Shown: piece by piece, positions 1 to 8,532 of the stretch | Position numbering within the stretch: position 1 is the first letter of the stretch | Layout of the letters: each line of letters opens with the position of its first letter | Source: Bisgaardia hudsonensis | GTDB taxonomy: Bacteria > Pseudomonadota > Gammaproteobacteria > Enterobacterales > Pasteurellaceae | DNA length: 64,000 nt | NCBI RefSeq assembly: GCF_004345785.1 | Contig: NZ_SLXI01000004.1 | Span: 1-64,000 of the forward strand | Direction: 5' to 3' | Notes under the pieces: model-generated | What the model saw: only the letters and a program-made list of their open reading frames with translations | Database searches by the model: none | What the model was told of the DNA's origin: nothing | Program-made: the position numbers and the translations under genes

Positions 1-437
1 TTACTTGCCGCCAATTCAACTGCCCATTCAAGTCCTTCTTGAAAACGTTTAACTGTTATCTCATCTTGCTCTTCGTAATAAACATCATAGCCAGCTAATT
101 GAATGGTTCTAATACCTAAATCAACCGCTAATTGAATTGCTTTTTCCATGATTTCATAGGCTTTTTGGCGAATCGCTTCATCTTTGCTACCAAAAGGAAA
201 ACGACGATGTCCAGATAGACACATTGAGGGAATAGTTACACCAGTATTAATTACTGATTTAACCAATTTTAGTCTTTCTTTTTTTGTCCAATCTAAACGA
301 GATAAACGTTCATCGGTTTCATCAATGGAGATTTCAACAAAATCAAAGCCACAGGCTTTGGCAATAGACAATCTATCTTGCCAACTGATATTTTTGGGTA
401 AGGCTTTTTCATAAATGCCCAGTTTATGTTTTCTCAT
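1..437 (-). CDS. ulaE: L-ribulose-5-phosphate 3-epimerase UlaE, 3' part missing
   Basis: Partial gene: the start lies at 437 on the minus strand and the C-terminal half runs off the left window edge. About 145 codons are visible. They begin [15 protein letters not shown] and include [18 protein letters not shown] and [15 protein letters not shown], typical of the xylose-isomerase-like TIM-barrel UlaE/SgbU epimerases. In the family this enzyme converts L-xylulose 5-phosphate to L-ribulose 5-phosphate, the step after UlaD. An AAGGAAAT ribosome site precedes the ATG. It lies 21 bp downstream of ulaR on the same strand, so the two are probably co-transcribed. ulaF, if present, would be expected to the left, outside the window. 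Confidence 0.9.
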   Translation of the reverse strand, partial: MRKHKLGIYEKALPKNISWQDRLSIAKACGFDFVEISIDETDERLSRLDWTKKERLKLVKSVINTGVTIPSMCLSGHRRFPFGSKDEAIRQKAYEIMEKAIQLAVDLGIRTIQLAGYDVYYEEQDEITVKRFQEGLEWAVELAAS

Positions 438-458
438 TTATATTTCCTTAATTACAAA

Positions 459-1226
459 TTAAGCAAGAATAATATTTAATCCACTTGCTCTCAATTTATT
501 AATAATATGTGGATTAGCTTCTTTGCCAGTTATTAGTAAACTGATGTTCTTTAATTCTGTAAATAGCATGCCAACTGCCTTATCTAATTTTGAACTATCA
601 AGTAAAACTACCAACTTTGATGTTTTTGGCAAAATCTGTTGTTCTGAATTAGCGATTAATACGTCTGTTTTATATAGTCCTTGAGTAGTTAATCCTTTTC
701 CACTGGTGAATACAATATCAGCATAAAAAGCATCATTAAGATTATTAGAATATAATGTGATTGCTTGATTTTTATTGTATTGTCCTCCTGTAATAACAAC
801 TGATTCATGATCATTTTCGATGAGATAATTTGCTAATGGTAGAAAATTAGTTATTACTTGAAGATTCCTTTTACATAAAGTTCGACCAAGTACCATCATC
901 GTTGTTCCACAGGTTAAAATAACACTTTCTCCATCTTTACATAGTGTAGCCGCCTTGTTCGCTATTCTTGTTTTTTCATCTAGATTGCTTATTTTTAAGT
1001 TATCTATTTTTTTTAATTTGTTAGATTGGGTTTCGTTAAAAAAATAGGAAATTGTTTCAATGCCATTTCTGATTTTTTTTAGTTTTCCCTCTGTACTTAG
1101 TTTGGTTATATCTCGTCTTACTGTAGCGGGTGAAACTTTTAAAAAGTCGACAAGCTCTGGAACAGATAGTATTCCTTTCTGTTCCAATAACTTCAATAAG
1201 TTAGCATGCCTAATTTGTTCATTCAT
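459..1226 (-). CDS. ulaR: DeoR-family ascorbate regulon repressor UlaR
   Basis: A 255-residue DeoR-type regulator. Residues 1-57 form the N-terminal winged HTH (SVPELVDFLKVSPATVRRDI), followed by the sugar-isomerase-like DeoR sensor domain. The segments TNFLPLANYLIENDHESVV, GGQYNKNQAITL and FTSGKGLTTQGLYKTD match remembered E. coli UlaR closely, well beyond general DeoR similarity. In E. coli UlaR represses the ula genes and is released by L-ascorbate 6-phosphate. Here it lies between ulaG and ulaE on the minus strand. A hairpin separates it from ulaG, so it has its own promoter in 1227-1311 and probably leads an ulaR-ulaE unit. Assignment is strong; operator positions are not established. 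Confidence 0.93.
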   Translation of the reverse strand: MNEQIRHANLLKLLEQKGILSVPELVDFLKVSPATVRRDITKLSTEGKLKKIRNGIETISYFFNETQSNKLKKIDNLKISNLDEKTRIANKAATLCKDGESVILTCGTTMMVLGRTLCKRNLQVITNFLPLANYLIENDHESVVITGGQYNKNQAITLYSNNLNDAFYADIVFTSGKGLTTQGLYKTDVLIANSEQQILPKTSKLVVLLDSSKLDKAVGMLFTELKNISLLITGKEANPHIINKLRASGLNIILA

Positions 1227-1311
1227 AATTTATCCTTTAAAACTGTAGTTTTTATGGTCTATAAAATATACTACAATATTTGTCCAAGTTAAAATAAATG
1301 AACACTGAAAA

Positions 1312-1338
1312 TATACCGCACTATGAGAGTGCGGTATA
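1312..1338 (-). terminator. ulaG terminator built from an uptake-sequence-like inverted repeat
   Basis: Perfect 11-bp stem, TATACCGCACT and AGTGCGGTATA, with the 5-nt loop ATGAG, just after the ulaG stop. On the minus strand it is followed by TATATTTTC. The stem contains ACCGCACT/AGTGCGGT, one base short of the full uptake core on each side. It separates ulaG from the ulaR promoter. Confidence 0.75.
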
Positions 1339-1343
1339 AATTT

Positions 1344-2435
1344 TTACAATATTGATTTGAATGGCACATTTGGTTCTTGCTCAAAGCAATCATCAAACCC
1401 TCTAGGGTGATGATATTCGATTAAATCTTTATCTCTTGGATAAACATATTTACCGCCAACCTCCCAAATAAATGGATGGAATTTGTATTGTAGTCGATCT
1501 TTACGCATCCGATATAATTCAAGAATTTCATTAGTACTTGCCATAAAATTAGTCCAAATATCATGATGGACAGGAATCACTATTTTAGTTTTTAAGCATT
1601 CTGCCATACGGAGAATATCAACAGAGGTCATTTTATCTGCAATACCAACAGGATTTTCGCCATAGCTACCTAATGCAACATCAATATCATAATCTTTACC
1701 ATGTTTTGCGTAATAAATAGAATAGTGCGAATCACCTGAGTGATAAATATTGCCACCAGGTGTTTTTATTAAATAGTTTACTGCTTTTAATCCCATTTCT
1801 TCATCGCTTGGGCAAATACCATTTAATTCCCCTCCATTTTCTTCTGCTCCTCTGGCTGGTAATGTGACCAAGCAGGTTCTATCAAATGAATCTAATGCAA
1901 TTAGCTCTAAGTCTTTAATTTTTATTGAATCACCTGGTTTTACAACAACACAACGATCTGTTGGTACCCCCCATTTTGTCCACATATCAACACAATATTG
2001 TGGCCCAATGAATTTTACATGATCTAATTTTGGGTTATTGATTACCGCAGCAGCCACATTAACATCAATATGATCATTATGGTAATGTGTTGCAACAATC
2101 GCATCGACTTCATTGATTGCAAATGGATCAAGAACACCTACAGCATTTCTTAAGTTTGGCTGTAGTTTTCTAACTCCAGCCATATTTGCCATCTGGTGGC
2201 CGCGAACCATATCTTTTACTTTTTTAGTTGCTTTTCCACGTCCACACCATAGATCCATGCAAATGTTTGCGGAAGCTGGTGTTTTTATCCAAACACCAAC
2301 ACAACCTAGCCACCACATTGCAAAATTATTTTCAGGTACTTTTTCTTCTTCTATTTCTTCATTTAGCCATGTTCCCCACTCTGGAAATGTAGAAAGGATC
2401 CAACTCTCGCGTGTAATTTCTGAAACTTTACTCAT
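1344..2435 (-). CDS. ulaG: L-ascorbate-6-phosphate lactonase UlaG
   Basis: A 363-residue metallo-beta-lactamase-fold hydrolase, close to the E. coli length of 354. It opens [21 protein letters not shown], as UlaG does. The metal site THYHNDHID is at about residues 115-123, and later metal-ligand segments include YHSGDSHYS and IPVHHDIW. UlaG opens L-ascorbate 6-phosphate to 3-keto-L-gulonate 6-phosphate in the cytoplasm and feeds UlaD. The gene is divergent from ulaAB across a 354-bp control region, as ulaG and ulaA are in E. coli. The hairpin at 1312-1338 makes it probably monocistronic. An alternative role is unlikely given the whole-length match and locus context. Confidence 0.95.
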   Translation of the reverse strand: MSKVSEITRESWILSTFPEWGTWLNEEIEEEKVPENNFAMWWLGCVGVWIKTPASANICMDLWCGRGKATKKVKDMVRGHQMANMAGVRKLQPNLRNAVGVLDPFAINEVDAIVATHYHNDHIDVNVAAAVINNPKLDHVKFIGPQYCVDMWTKWGVPTDRCVVVKPGDSIKIKDLELIALDSFDRTCLVTLPARGAEENGGELNGICPSDEEMGLKAVNYLIKTPGGNIYHSGDSHYSIYYAKHGKDYDIDVALGSYGENPVGIADKMTSVDILRMAECLKTKIVIPVHHDIWTNFMASTNEILELYRMRKDRLQYKFHPFIWEVGGKYVYPRDKDLIEYHHPRGFDDCFEQEPNVPFKSIL

Positions 2436-2789
2436 TGTTTACTCCTAGTATGATTATGACGATGTTTAATTAATCATTTGTAATCATATTATGATCAATA
2501 AAAATAATAAAGTGTTTTTTGTGAAATTTTTGATTAAAGTCAGTTTTTTTATTTTAATTTATTGATTTTTAATGCATATTATTTTTTTGTATTTTATTTT
2601 TGTGAGTTATTTATAATAACTTATCCATAAAATAAATTGTGAAGAGTGTCACAAATAATCAAAATAAATCTTTTTTAATCTTTTTTTGTTGGTATTATGC
2701 GACGAGATGTAATATTGCCTTACTATATTGATGTTTATCAGTAAGGTTTTTAATTTAAATTAACTAAATGTAGAACAACAGAGGTTCTT
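2436..2789. promoter_or_regulatory. ulaG-ulaA divergent control region
   Basis: A 354-bp AT-rich spacer between the two divergent ula units. It holds a CRP-like site (2637-2654), a -10-like TATTAT at 2693-2698, and a 13-bp palindrome ATCATA-T-TATGAT at 2483-2495 near the ulaG start that could be a UlaR operator or part of the ulaG promoter. The ulaA ribosome site is not strong (ACAGAGGTTCTT before the ATG). No small ORF was supportable. Confidence 0.6.
2637..2654 (+). promoter_or_regulatory. CRP (cAMP receptor protein) binding site
   Basis: TTGTGA-AGAGTG-TCACAA carries both ideal CRP half-sites with the standard 6-bp spacer. Its centre (2645.5) lies about 60 bp upstream of the start expected from the -10-like TATTAT at 2693-2698. 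That is class I spacing, consistent with cAMP-CRP activation of ulaABCD. It may also act on ulaG. cyaA is in the same window. Confidence 0.8.
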
Positions 2790-4586
2790 ATGGAAATGCT
2801 TTACAATTTATTTCTAGGCTTTAATGCGCAAGTGTTATCAAAAGCACCATTTTTATTGGGTATAGTAGCTTGTCTTGGTTATATTTTATTAAAAAAGGAT
2901 ACGACTACTATTGTTAAGGGAACAATTAAAACTATTGTTGGATTTATGATGGTTCAAATTGGGGCGGGAACATTAGTTAGTGGATTTAAACCTATTATTG
3001 AAAATCTTTCAAAATTTCACAATTTAACTGGTGCAGTAATTGATCCTTATACCAGTATGCAAGCAACAATTCAAACGATGGCTGATAATTATAGTTGGGT
3101 TGGTTATGCTGTGGTATTAGCGTTATTTTTAAATATTTTATTGGTTATTTTTAGGCGTTTTACGGGTATAAGAACCATCATGTTAACGGGACATATTATG
3201 TTCCAGCAGGCAGGATTGGTTGCTGTGTTTTATATGATAATTGGTGCCTCAATGTGGGAAACAGTTATTTATACCGCTGTACTTATGGCACTATATTGGG
3301 GGATTTCTTCTAATATTATGTATAAACCTACCCAAGCAGTAACAGGTGGTGCAGGTTTTTCTATTGGTCATCAACAACAAATTGCTTCTTGGATTGCTGT
3401 TAAATTAGCACCAAAACTTGGTGATAGAAATGACTCCGTTGATAATATGAATTTACCTAAGTGGTTGCATATTTTTCATGATAGTATTTCAGCAACAGCA
3501 TTAGTTATGACTGTATTTTTTGGTATTATTTTGCTTTCATTTGGTTTAGATAACTTACAACAAATGGCGGGTAAAAGTCATTGGTTTATGTATATTCTAG
3601 AAATGGGACTTAAATTTGCAGTAGCAATCCAAATCATTGTTACTGGGGTTCGTATGTTTGTTGCGGAGCTTTCTGAGGCATTTAAAGGTATCTCAGAAAA
3701 GCTTATTCCGAATTCTGTATTAGCAATTGACTGTGCTGCTATTTATGCATTCTCACCAAATGCAATGGTATTTGGCTTTATGTGGGGGGCAATTGGTCAG
3801 TTTGTAGCTGTAGGATTTTTACTTGGTATTAATGCTCCAGTATTGATTATTCCTGGGTTTATTCCAATGTTCTTCTCTAATGCAACTATTGGTGTATTTG
3901 CAAACCAATTTGGTGGTTGGAAAGCAGTGATGAAAATTTGTTTTGTCATGGGTATTATCGAAGTATTGGGGTCTGCTTGGGTAATTCAATTATTGGAAAG
4001 TCAAGGTACCATGTTTAATGGTTGGATGGGAATGGCAGACTGGGCATTATTTTTCCCTCCTATTTTACAAGGTATTGTGAGTATTCCGGGTTTCTTCTTT
4101 GTTATCTTGGCTTTCGCAATAGTTTATATGGGATTTGCCTCTAAAAAACTTCGTCAAGATGAAATAGCTGCAAAAGCAGCAGGTAAAACGCTTGAGCAAA
4201 TGGATGGCTATGATTTAGATGATGTAGAAACAAATCCTGTTGAAGAGGTGACAGTTTCTAATGTAGAGAATATTGAAAATGTGGATGTAAGACCTGTTCG
4301 TATATTAGCAGTCTGTGGTTCTGGACAAGGCTCATCAATGATGATGAAAATGAAAATTAAAGGTTATTTAGATAAACGTGGTATTCCAAATGTAATGGAT
4401 TCTTGTGCAGTAACTGATTATAAAGGAAAGCTTAGTGAGATTGATATTATTGTTTCTTCTAAACATCTAGCAAATGAAATTGAAGTTGGAGAAGGGAAGT
4501 CAGTTCTTGGTGTACAGAATATGTTAAATCCTAATTCTTTTGGTGATGAATTAATTAATTTAATTCGTAAGTATCAAGAAAAATAA
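2790..4586 (+). CDS. ulaA: Ascorbate PTS permease, fused EIIC-EIIB (UlaA-UlaB)
   Basis: A 598-residue inner-membrane protein. Residues 1-455 or so are a multi-helix UlaA-type EIIC (for example [19 protein letters not shown]), which imports L-ascorbate. After an acidic linker (about 455-500), residues 503-598 form a UlaB-type EIIB with the phospho-cysteine at Cys509 ([17 protein letters not shown]). In E. coli these are two proteins, UlaA and UlaB; here they are one chain, which explains the absence of a separate ulaB. Phosphate passes from UlaC to Cys509 to ascorbate. It is first in the ulaAB-C-D unit. The fold assignment is firm; the fusion is direct sequence evidence. Confidence 0.95.
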   Translation: MEMLYNLFLGFNAQVLSKAPFLLGIVACLGYILLKKDTTTIVKGTIKTIVGFMMVQIGAGTLVSGFKPIIENLSKFHNLTGAVIDPYTSMQATIQTMADNYSWVGYAVVLALFLNILLVIFRRFTGIRTIMLTGHIMFQQAGLVAVFYMIIGASMWETVIYTAVLMALYWGISSNIMYKPTQAVTGGAGFSIGHQQQIASWIAVKLAPKLGDRNDSVDNMNLPKWLHIFHDSISATALVMTVFFGIILLSFGLDNLQQMAGKSHWFMYILEMGLKFAVAIQIIVTGVRMFVAELSEAFKGISEKLIPNSVLAIDCAAIYAFSPNAMVFGFMWGAIGQFVAVGFLLGINAPVLIIPGFIPMFFSNATIGVFANQFGGWKAVMKICFVMGIIEVLGSAWVIQLLESQGTMFNGWMGMADWALFFPPILQGIVSIPGFFFVILAFAIVYMGFASKKLRQDEIAAKAAGKTLEQMDGYDLDDVETNPVEEVTVSNVENIENVDVRPVRILAVCGSGQGSSMMMKMKIKGYLDKRGIPNVMDSCAVTDYKGKLSEIDIIVSSKHLANEIEVGEGKSVLGVQNMLNPNSFGDELINLIRKYQEK

Positions 4587-4659
4587 ATGTTATGGGTATC
4601 GGTGGTTAATAGATAACACATTGATCAAATAACCACCCTTTAATTAAATAAGGAGCCTT

Positions 4660-5124
4660 ATGAATTTGAAACAATCTCTTATGGAAAATCATTCCATTAA
4701 ATTACAGCAATCGGCTGAAAATTGGCAGGAAGCAATTAAAATTGGTACCGATATGCTTGTTTCTTCTGGTGCAATAGAGCCTAGATACTATGACAATATT
4801 GTTACACATATTAAGGAATTAGGTCCTTATATTATCTTAGCTCCAGGGTTAGCGATGCCTCATGCTCGTCCAGAAGAAGGTGTAATAAAAACAGCATTTG
4901 CACTTGTAACATTAAAAGAACCTGTTTATTTTGACGGCGAAGATGAGCCTGTTGATGTATTTTTAACACTTGCAGGTAGTGATTCAGATCAGCATATGCA
5001 AGGATTGATGGAAATTACTCAAGTTCTTGATGATCCTGAAAGTGATATTGGTGTGGACTTGGACAAAGTTCGTTGTTGCAAAACGGCGGAAGATGTCTAT
5101 GAAATGATTAGTTCAGCTTTATAA
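4660..5124 (+). CDS. ulaC: Ascorbate PTS component EIIA (UlaC)
   Basis: A 154-residue cytoplasmic EIIA of the mannitol/fructose type. The phosphorylated histidine is His68 in GLAMPHARPEEGV, the usual PHARP context. It takes phosphate from HPr and gives it to the EIIB domain of the fused UlaAB upstream. Length matches E. coli UlaC. A ribosome site AAGGAG lies in the 73-bp gap after ulaAB. That gap also contains TGGTTA / TAACCA repeats that could form a weak hairpin, so expression relative to ulaAB might be tuned. Identity is well supported by sequence and position. Confidence 0.94.
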   Translation: MNLKQSLMENHSIKLQQSAENWQEAIKIGTDMLVSSGAIEPRYYDNIVTHIKELGPYIILAPGLAMPHARPEEGVIKTAFALVTLKEPVYFDGEDEPVDVFLTLAGSDSDQHMQGLMEITQVLDDPESDIGVDLDKVRCCKTAEDVYEMISSAL

Positions 5125-5156
5125 ATAATAGTAAATTTTTAATTAAGGAATAGATT

Positions 5157-5831
5157 ATGACAAAACCTTTACTTCAAATTGCGTTAGATTCATTAACTCT
5201 CGAAAAAGCAGTCGCCGATGCAAAGCAGGCAGAAGATGTCGTTGAAATTATTGAAGTTGGAACAATTCTTGCTTGTGCAGAAGGAATGAAAGCAGTTAAA
5301 ACACTTCGAGCATTACATCCTAATCATATAATTGTATGTGATTTAAAAACAACTGATGGAGGTGCTATTCTTGCAAAAATGGCATTTGAATCTGGTGCAG
5401 ACTGGCTTACCGTTTCTGCTGCTGCTCATCCTGCAACAAAAGCGGCTTGTAAGAAAGTTGCGGATGAATTTAATGCGGCTAATCCAACTTTAAAGGTGAA
5501 AAAAGAAATTCAAATTGAAATTTATGGAAATTGGACATTTGAAGATGCAAAAGAATGGGTTGAATTAGGTGTGAAACAAGCTATTTATCATCGTTCAAGA
5601 GATGCTGAATTGGCTGGAAAAGGCTGGGTAGCCGAAGATATTGAAAAAATGAAAACGTTATCTGAAATAGGATTAGAATTATCTATTACTGGCGGTATTA
5701 TTCCTCAGGATATTCATTTATTCAAAGAGATTAAGAATACAAAAGCCTTTATTGCTGGTCGAGCATTGGTAGGTAGTACTGGTAAAGAGACAGCTAATGC
5801 AATTCGAGAAGAAATTGCTAAGTATTGGTAA
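5157..5831 (+). CDS. ulaD: 3-keto-L-gulonate-6-phosphate decarboxylase UlaD
   Basis: A 224-residue enzyme of the orotidine-5'-phosphate-decarboxylase fold. The known KGPDC active-site set is in place: Asp11 (ALDSLT), Glu33 (IIEVG), and Asp62, Lys64 and Asp67 in CDLKTTDGG. It decarboxylates 3-keto-L-gulonate 6-phosphate to L-xylulose 5-phosphate using Mg2+. It is 32 bp downstream of ulaC with ribosome site AAGGAA, and is the last gene of the plus-strand unit, closed by the hairpin at 5837-5861. Unlike in E. coli, ulaE does not follow it but lies on the other strand behind ulaR. Confidence 0.95.
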   Translation: MTKPLLQIALDSLTLEKAVADAKQAEDVVEIIEVGTILACAEGMKAVKTLRALHPNHIIVCDLKTTDGGAILAKMAFESGADWLTVSAAAHPATKAACKKVADEFNAANPTLKVKKEIQIEIYGNWTFEDAKEWVELGVKQAIYHRSRDAELAGKGWVAEDIEKMKTLSEIGLELSITGGIIPQDIHLFKEIKNTKAFIAGRALVGSTGKETANAIREEIAKYW

Positions 5832-5836
5832 GAAAC

Positions 5837-5861
5837 AAATGGTGGGATAAACCCACCATTT
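5837..5861. terminator. Hairpin between convergent ulaD and dgkA
   Basis: Perfect 10-bp stem AAATGGTGGG / CCCACCATTT with loop ATAAA, 5 bp after the ulaD stop and followed by ATTTTAT. It lies between two convergent genes and may serve both strands. Confidence 0.75.
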
Positions 5862-5891
5862 ATTTTATCTACCTGCCGTAAATTTTATCAA

Positions 5892-6248
5892 TTACACAAA
5901 CAAAACTATTCCCCAAGTTACCACAACTGTTGTTAATGCGATAAATACAGCAGCAGATCCCAAATCTTTTGCCCTGCCTGAAAGTTCGTGGTATTCCGTT
6001 CCTACTCGGTCAACAACGGCTTCAATGGCACTATTGAGTAATTCAGTGAGTAATACTAATAAAATAGAGCCAATCATTAAGGCTATTTCTATTTTATTGT
6101 TTCCTAACCAAAAAGCTAAAGGGATAAGAATAATCGATAAAAATAATTCGTGGCGAAAAGCGGTTTCATTTTTAACCGCACTTTTCAAGCCTTGTAATGA
6201 ATAGCCTGTTGATTTAATGAGATGGGTTAATCCAGTTGTTTTATACAT
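5892..6248 (-). CDS. dgkA: Diacylglycerol kinase DgkA
   Basis: A 118-residue small integral membrane kinase, matching the family length of about 120. It has an N-terminal amphipathic stretch, then three hydrophobic helices. The family signature is in ELLNSAIEAVVDRVG and SGRAKDLGSAAVF, which carry catalytic and metal-binding acidic residues. It phosphorylates diacylglycerol to phosphatidate, recycling lipid by-products of envelope synthesis. It follows relA on the same strand with a 39-bp gap, an order I recall from Haemophilus. An uptake core lies inside the gene at 6175-6183. Identity is clear. Confidence 0.93.
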   Translation of the reverse strand: MYKTTGLTHLIKSTGYSLQGLKSAVKNETAFRHELFLSIILIPLAFWLGNNKIEIALMIGSILLVLLTELLNSAIEAVVDRVGTEYHELSGRAKDLGSAAVFIALTTVVVTWGIVLFV

Positions 6249-6287
6249 TGTCTATTCTCATAGTTAATATTAGTTAATCGTATATTA

Positions 6288-8519
6288 TTATAAGCGTTTT
6301 GCATCAATAACATCATCTAATTTTACCAGTCTTGCAAGTATTTTACTTAAGGTTTGAACATTATGTAATTCAATTTCCATATCTATGTTGGCTAATTGGC
6401 GTTTAGTATCTGAGCGGCTAGAAACGCTTAAGACACTGATTTTTTCATTCGCGAGAACAGTTGTAATATCTCTCAACAAGCCATGACGATCATTGGCGGT
6501 AATACGAATATTAATTCGAAAACCACAGGCATAATGTTCACCCCAGATTGCTTCGACAACACGTTCAGGGTGAGCTTCTTGTAATTCTAAAAATTGTTCA
6601 CAATCTTTGCGATGAATAGAAATGCCTCTTCCCATTGTAATATATCCAGCGATATCATCTCCAGGAATAGGCTGGCAACAACGTGCCATATAGTGCATTA
6701 AATTACCGACGCCTTCAACAATGATATAGTCTTTTTTATGATCTTTAGATTGAGAACTAGCCGTATTTCTATTAGATACTTGGCGTAATATTTCATCATC
6801 AACCTGTTTTGCATCGGTTTTAAATAGTTTACTTTGTAAGAAATTAATAAGATGATTAAGGCGAATATCGCCAGCGCCGATTCCTGCATAGAGATCATCC
6901 ATTATTTTTAAGTTATAGCGTGGTAAAACTAATTTTTCTATTTGTTTTAAATTAATCCCTAATCTCGTAATTTCTTGTTCTAATTGTTCTTTACCAGCAG
7001 GAATATTTTTTTCACGATCTTGTTTTTTAAACCAAGCATTAATTTTTGCTCTTGCTTTAGCTGTATGAGTAAAACCTAGATTAGGATTGACCCAATCCCG
7101 ACTTGGAACCGTATTTTTTTGAGTAATAACTTCGATTTGATCGCCCATTTGTAATTGATAAGTAAAAGGTACGATACGTCCTGATACTTTCGCTCCAATA
7201 CAACGATGTCCTATTTCACTGTGAATAGCATAAGCAAAATCAAGTGGTGTTGAGCCTGTTGGTAAATCAACCACTTCTCCTTTTGGTGTAAAAACATAGA
7301 CCCGATCATCAAAAACTTGGCTACGTAGTTCAGCCAATACTTCACCTGAATCAGTGATGTCATCTTGCCAAGCAAGAAGTTTACGTAACCAAGCTATTTT
7401 TTCTTCATAGCCAGAGCGACCACCGACAGCCCCTTCTTTGTATTTCCAATGTGCTGCCACACCAAGCTCCGCATCATCGTGCATTTGTTGAGTTCTAATT
7501 TGTACTTCAACAGGTTTACCACCTTTGCCTAAAACAACGGTATGAATGGATTGATAGCCATTTGGTTTAGGATTAGCAACATAATCATCAAATTCTTTAG
7601 GTAAATGTTTAAAATGAGTATGTACAATTCCTAATGCGGCATAGCAATCTTGTAATTCTTGAACAATAATTCGCACAGCTCGAACATCATAAAGTGCATT
7701 AAATTCAATGTGTTTCTTTTGCATTTTCCGCCAAATACTATAAATATGCTTTGGACGGCCATATACATCTACTTTTTCGATAGTTTCTTTTAAATAGCCT
7801 TTAAGTTCAGTAACAAAATCTGCAATATATTGTTCTCTGTCCAAACGACGTTCTTGTAGTAATTTTGCAATAGAGTGATAGGTTTCTGGGTGTAAAATGC
7901 GAAAGCAATAATCTTCTAATTCCCATTTTAATTGCCCAATACCTAGTCGGTTAGCTAAAGGTGCATAAATATTGGCACATTCTTTAGCTGCAAGTACAAG
8001 CTCTTCTTCAGAGGTATTCTTTTCGGTACTACGTAAAAAAGTGATACGTTCAGCTAATTTGATAATAACGCAACGGAAATCGTCAACCATAGCCAGTAGC
8101 ATACGACGAATATTATCAATTTGTGTGCTATTACTTGAACGACTAGAATTTAATTGGCGGATATTATCCATTTCAATAACGACCTTGACTAATTTGCTGA
8201 TTTTATTGCCAAAATTTTCACTAATTGTTTCAAGGTCAACTAATTTTTGATAGACAATAGGGTAAAGCATCGCCGTTAATAAACTGTCTGCGTCCATATT
8301 TAAGGCGTGTAGAATTTCTACCATTTCGATACTGGTGTGCATTAAATAGATAGCTTTGTTTTCATCTATCTCTTTTGAGGTGGTTATTTTATCTTTTGAA
8401 TAATGCCAAGCTTGGATAATATGTGTTTGTGCTTCAGCAGATAATCCTAAATTTTCGCACCAATTTTCGATTACAAAATCTTCAAGATTGAGTAAATGTG
8501 AACCTCGTACCGCAACCAT
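6288..8519 (-). CDS. relA: GTP pyrophosphokinase RelA ((p)ppGpp synthetase I)
   Basis: A 743-residue ribosome-associated stringent-response enzyme. Domains in order: a degenerate HD region whose catalytic His-Asp pair is replaced (LTAMLYPIVYQKL), a synthetase domain with EFDD near residue 308 followed by YVANPKPNGYQSIHT, a TGS domain (VYVFTPKGEVVDLPTGSTP), a zinc-finger/RIS region (ARCCQPIPGDDIAGYIT) and a C-terminal ACT domain. The EXDD motif and lost HD point to the synthesis-only RelA type rather than bifunctional SpoT. It is 13 bp downstream of rlmD and likely co-transcribed. SpoT is expected elsewhere in the genome. Confidence 0.96.
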   Translation of the reverse strand: MVAVRGSHLLNLEDFVIENWCENLGLSAEAQTHIIQAWHYSKDKITTSKEIDENKAIYLMHTSIEMVEILHALNMDADSLLTAMLYPIVYQKLVDLETISENFGNKISKLVKVVIEMDNIRQLNSSRSSNSTQIDNIRRMLLAMVDDFRCVIIKLAERITFLRSTEKNTSEEELVLAAKECANIYAPLANRLGIGQLKWELEDYCFRILHPETYHSIAKLLQERRLDREQYIADFVTELKGYLKETIEKVDVYGRPKHIYSIWRKMQKKHIEFNALYDVRAVRIIVQELQDCYAALGIVHTHFKHLPKEFDDYVANPKPNGYQSIHTVVLGKGGKPVEVQIRTQQMHDDAELGVAAHWKYKEGAVGGRSGYEEKIAWLRKLLAWQDDITDSGEVLAELRSQVFDDRVYVFTPKGEVVDLPTGSTPLDFAYAIHSEIGHRCIGAKVSGRIVPFTYQLQMGDQIEVITQKNTVPSRDWVNPNLGFTHTAKARAKINAWFKKQDREKNIPAGKEQLEQEITRLGINLKQIEKLVLPRYNLKIMDDLYAGIGAGDIRLNHLINFLQSKLFKTDAKQVDDEILRQVSNRNTASSQSKDHKKDYIIVEGVGNLMHYMARCCQPIPGDDIAGYITMGRGISIHRKDCEQFLELQEAHPERVVEAIWGEHYACGFRINIRITANDRHGLLRDITTVLANEKISVLSVSSRSDTKRQLANIDMEIELHNVQTLSKILARLVKLDDVIDAKRL

Positions 8520-8532
8520 AACTTACTTCCTA

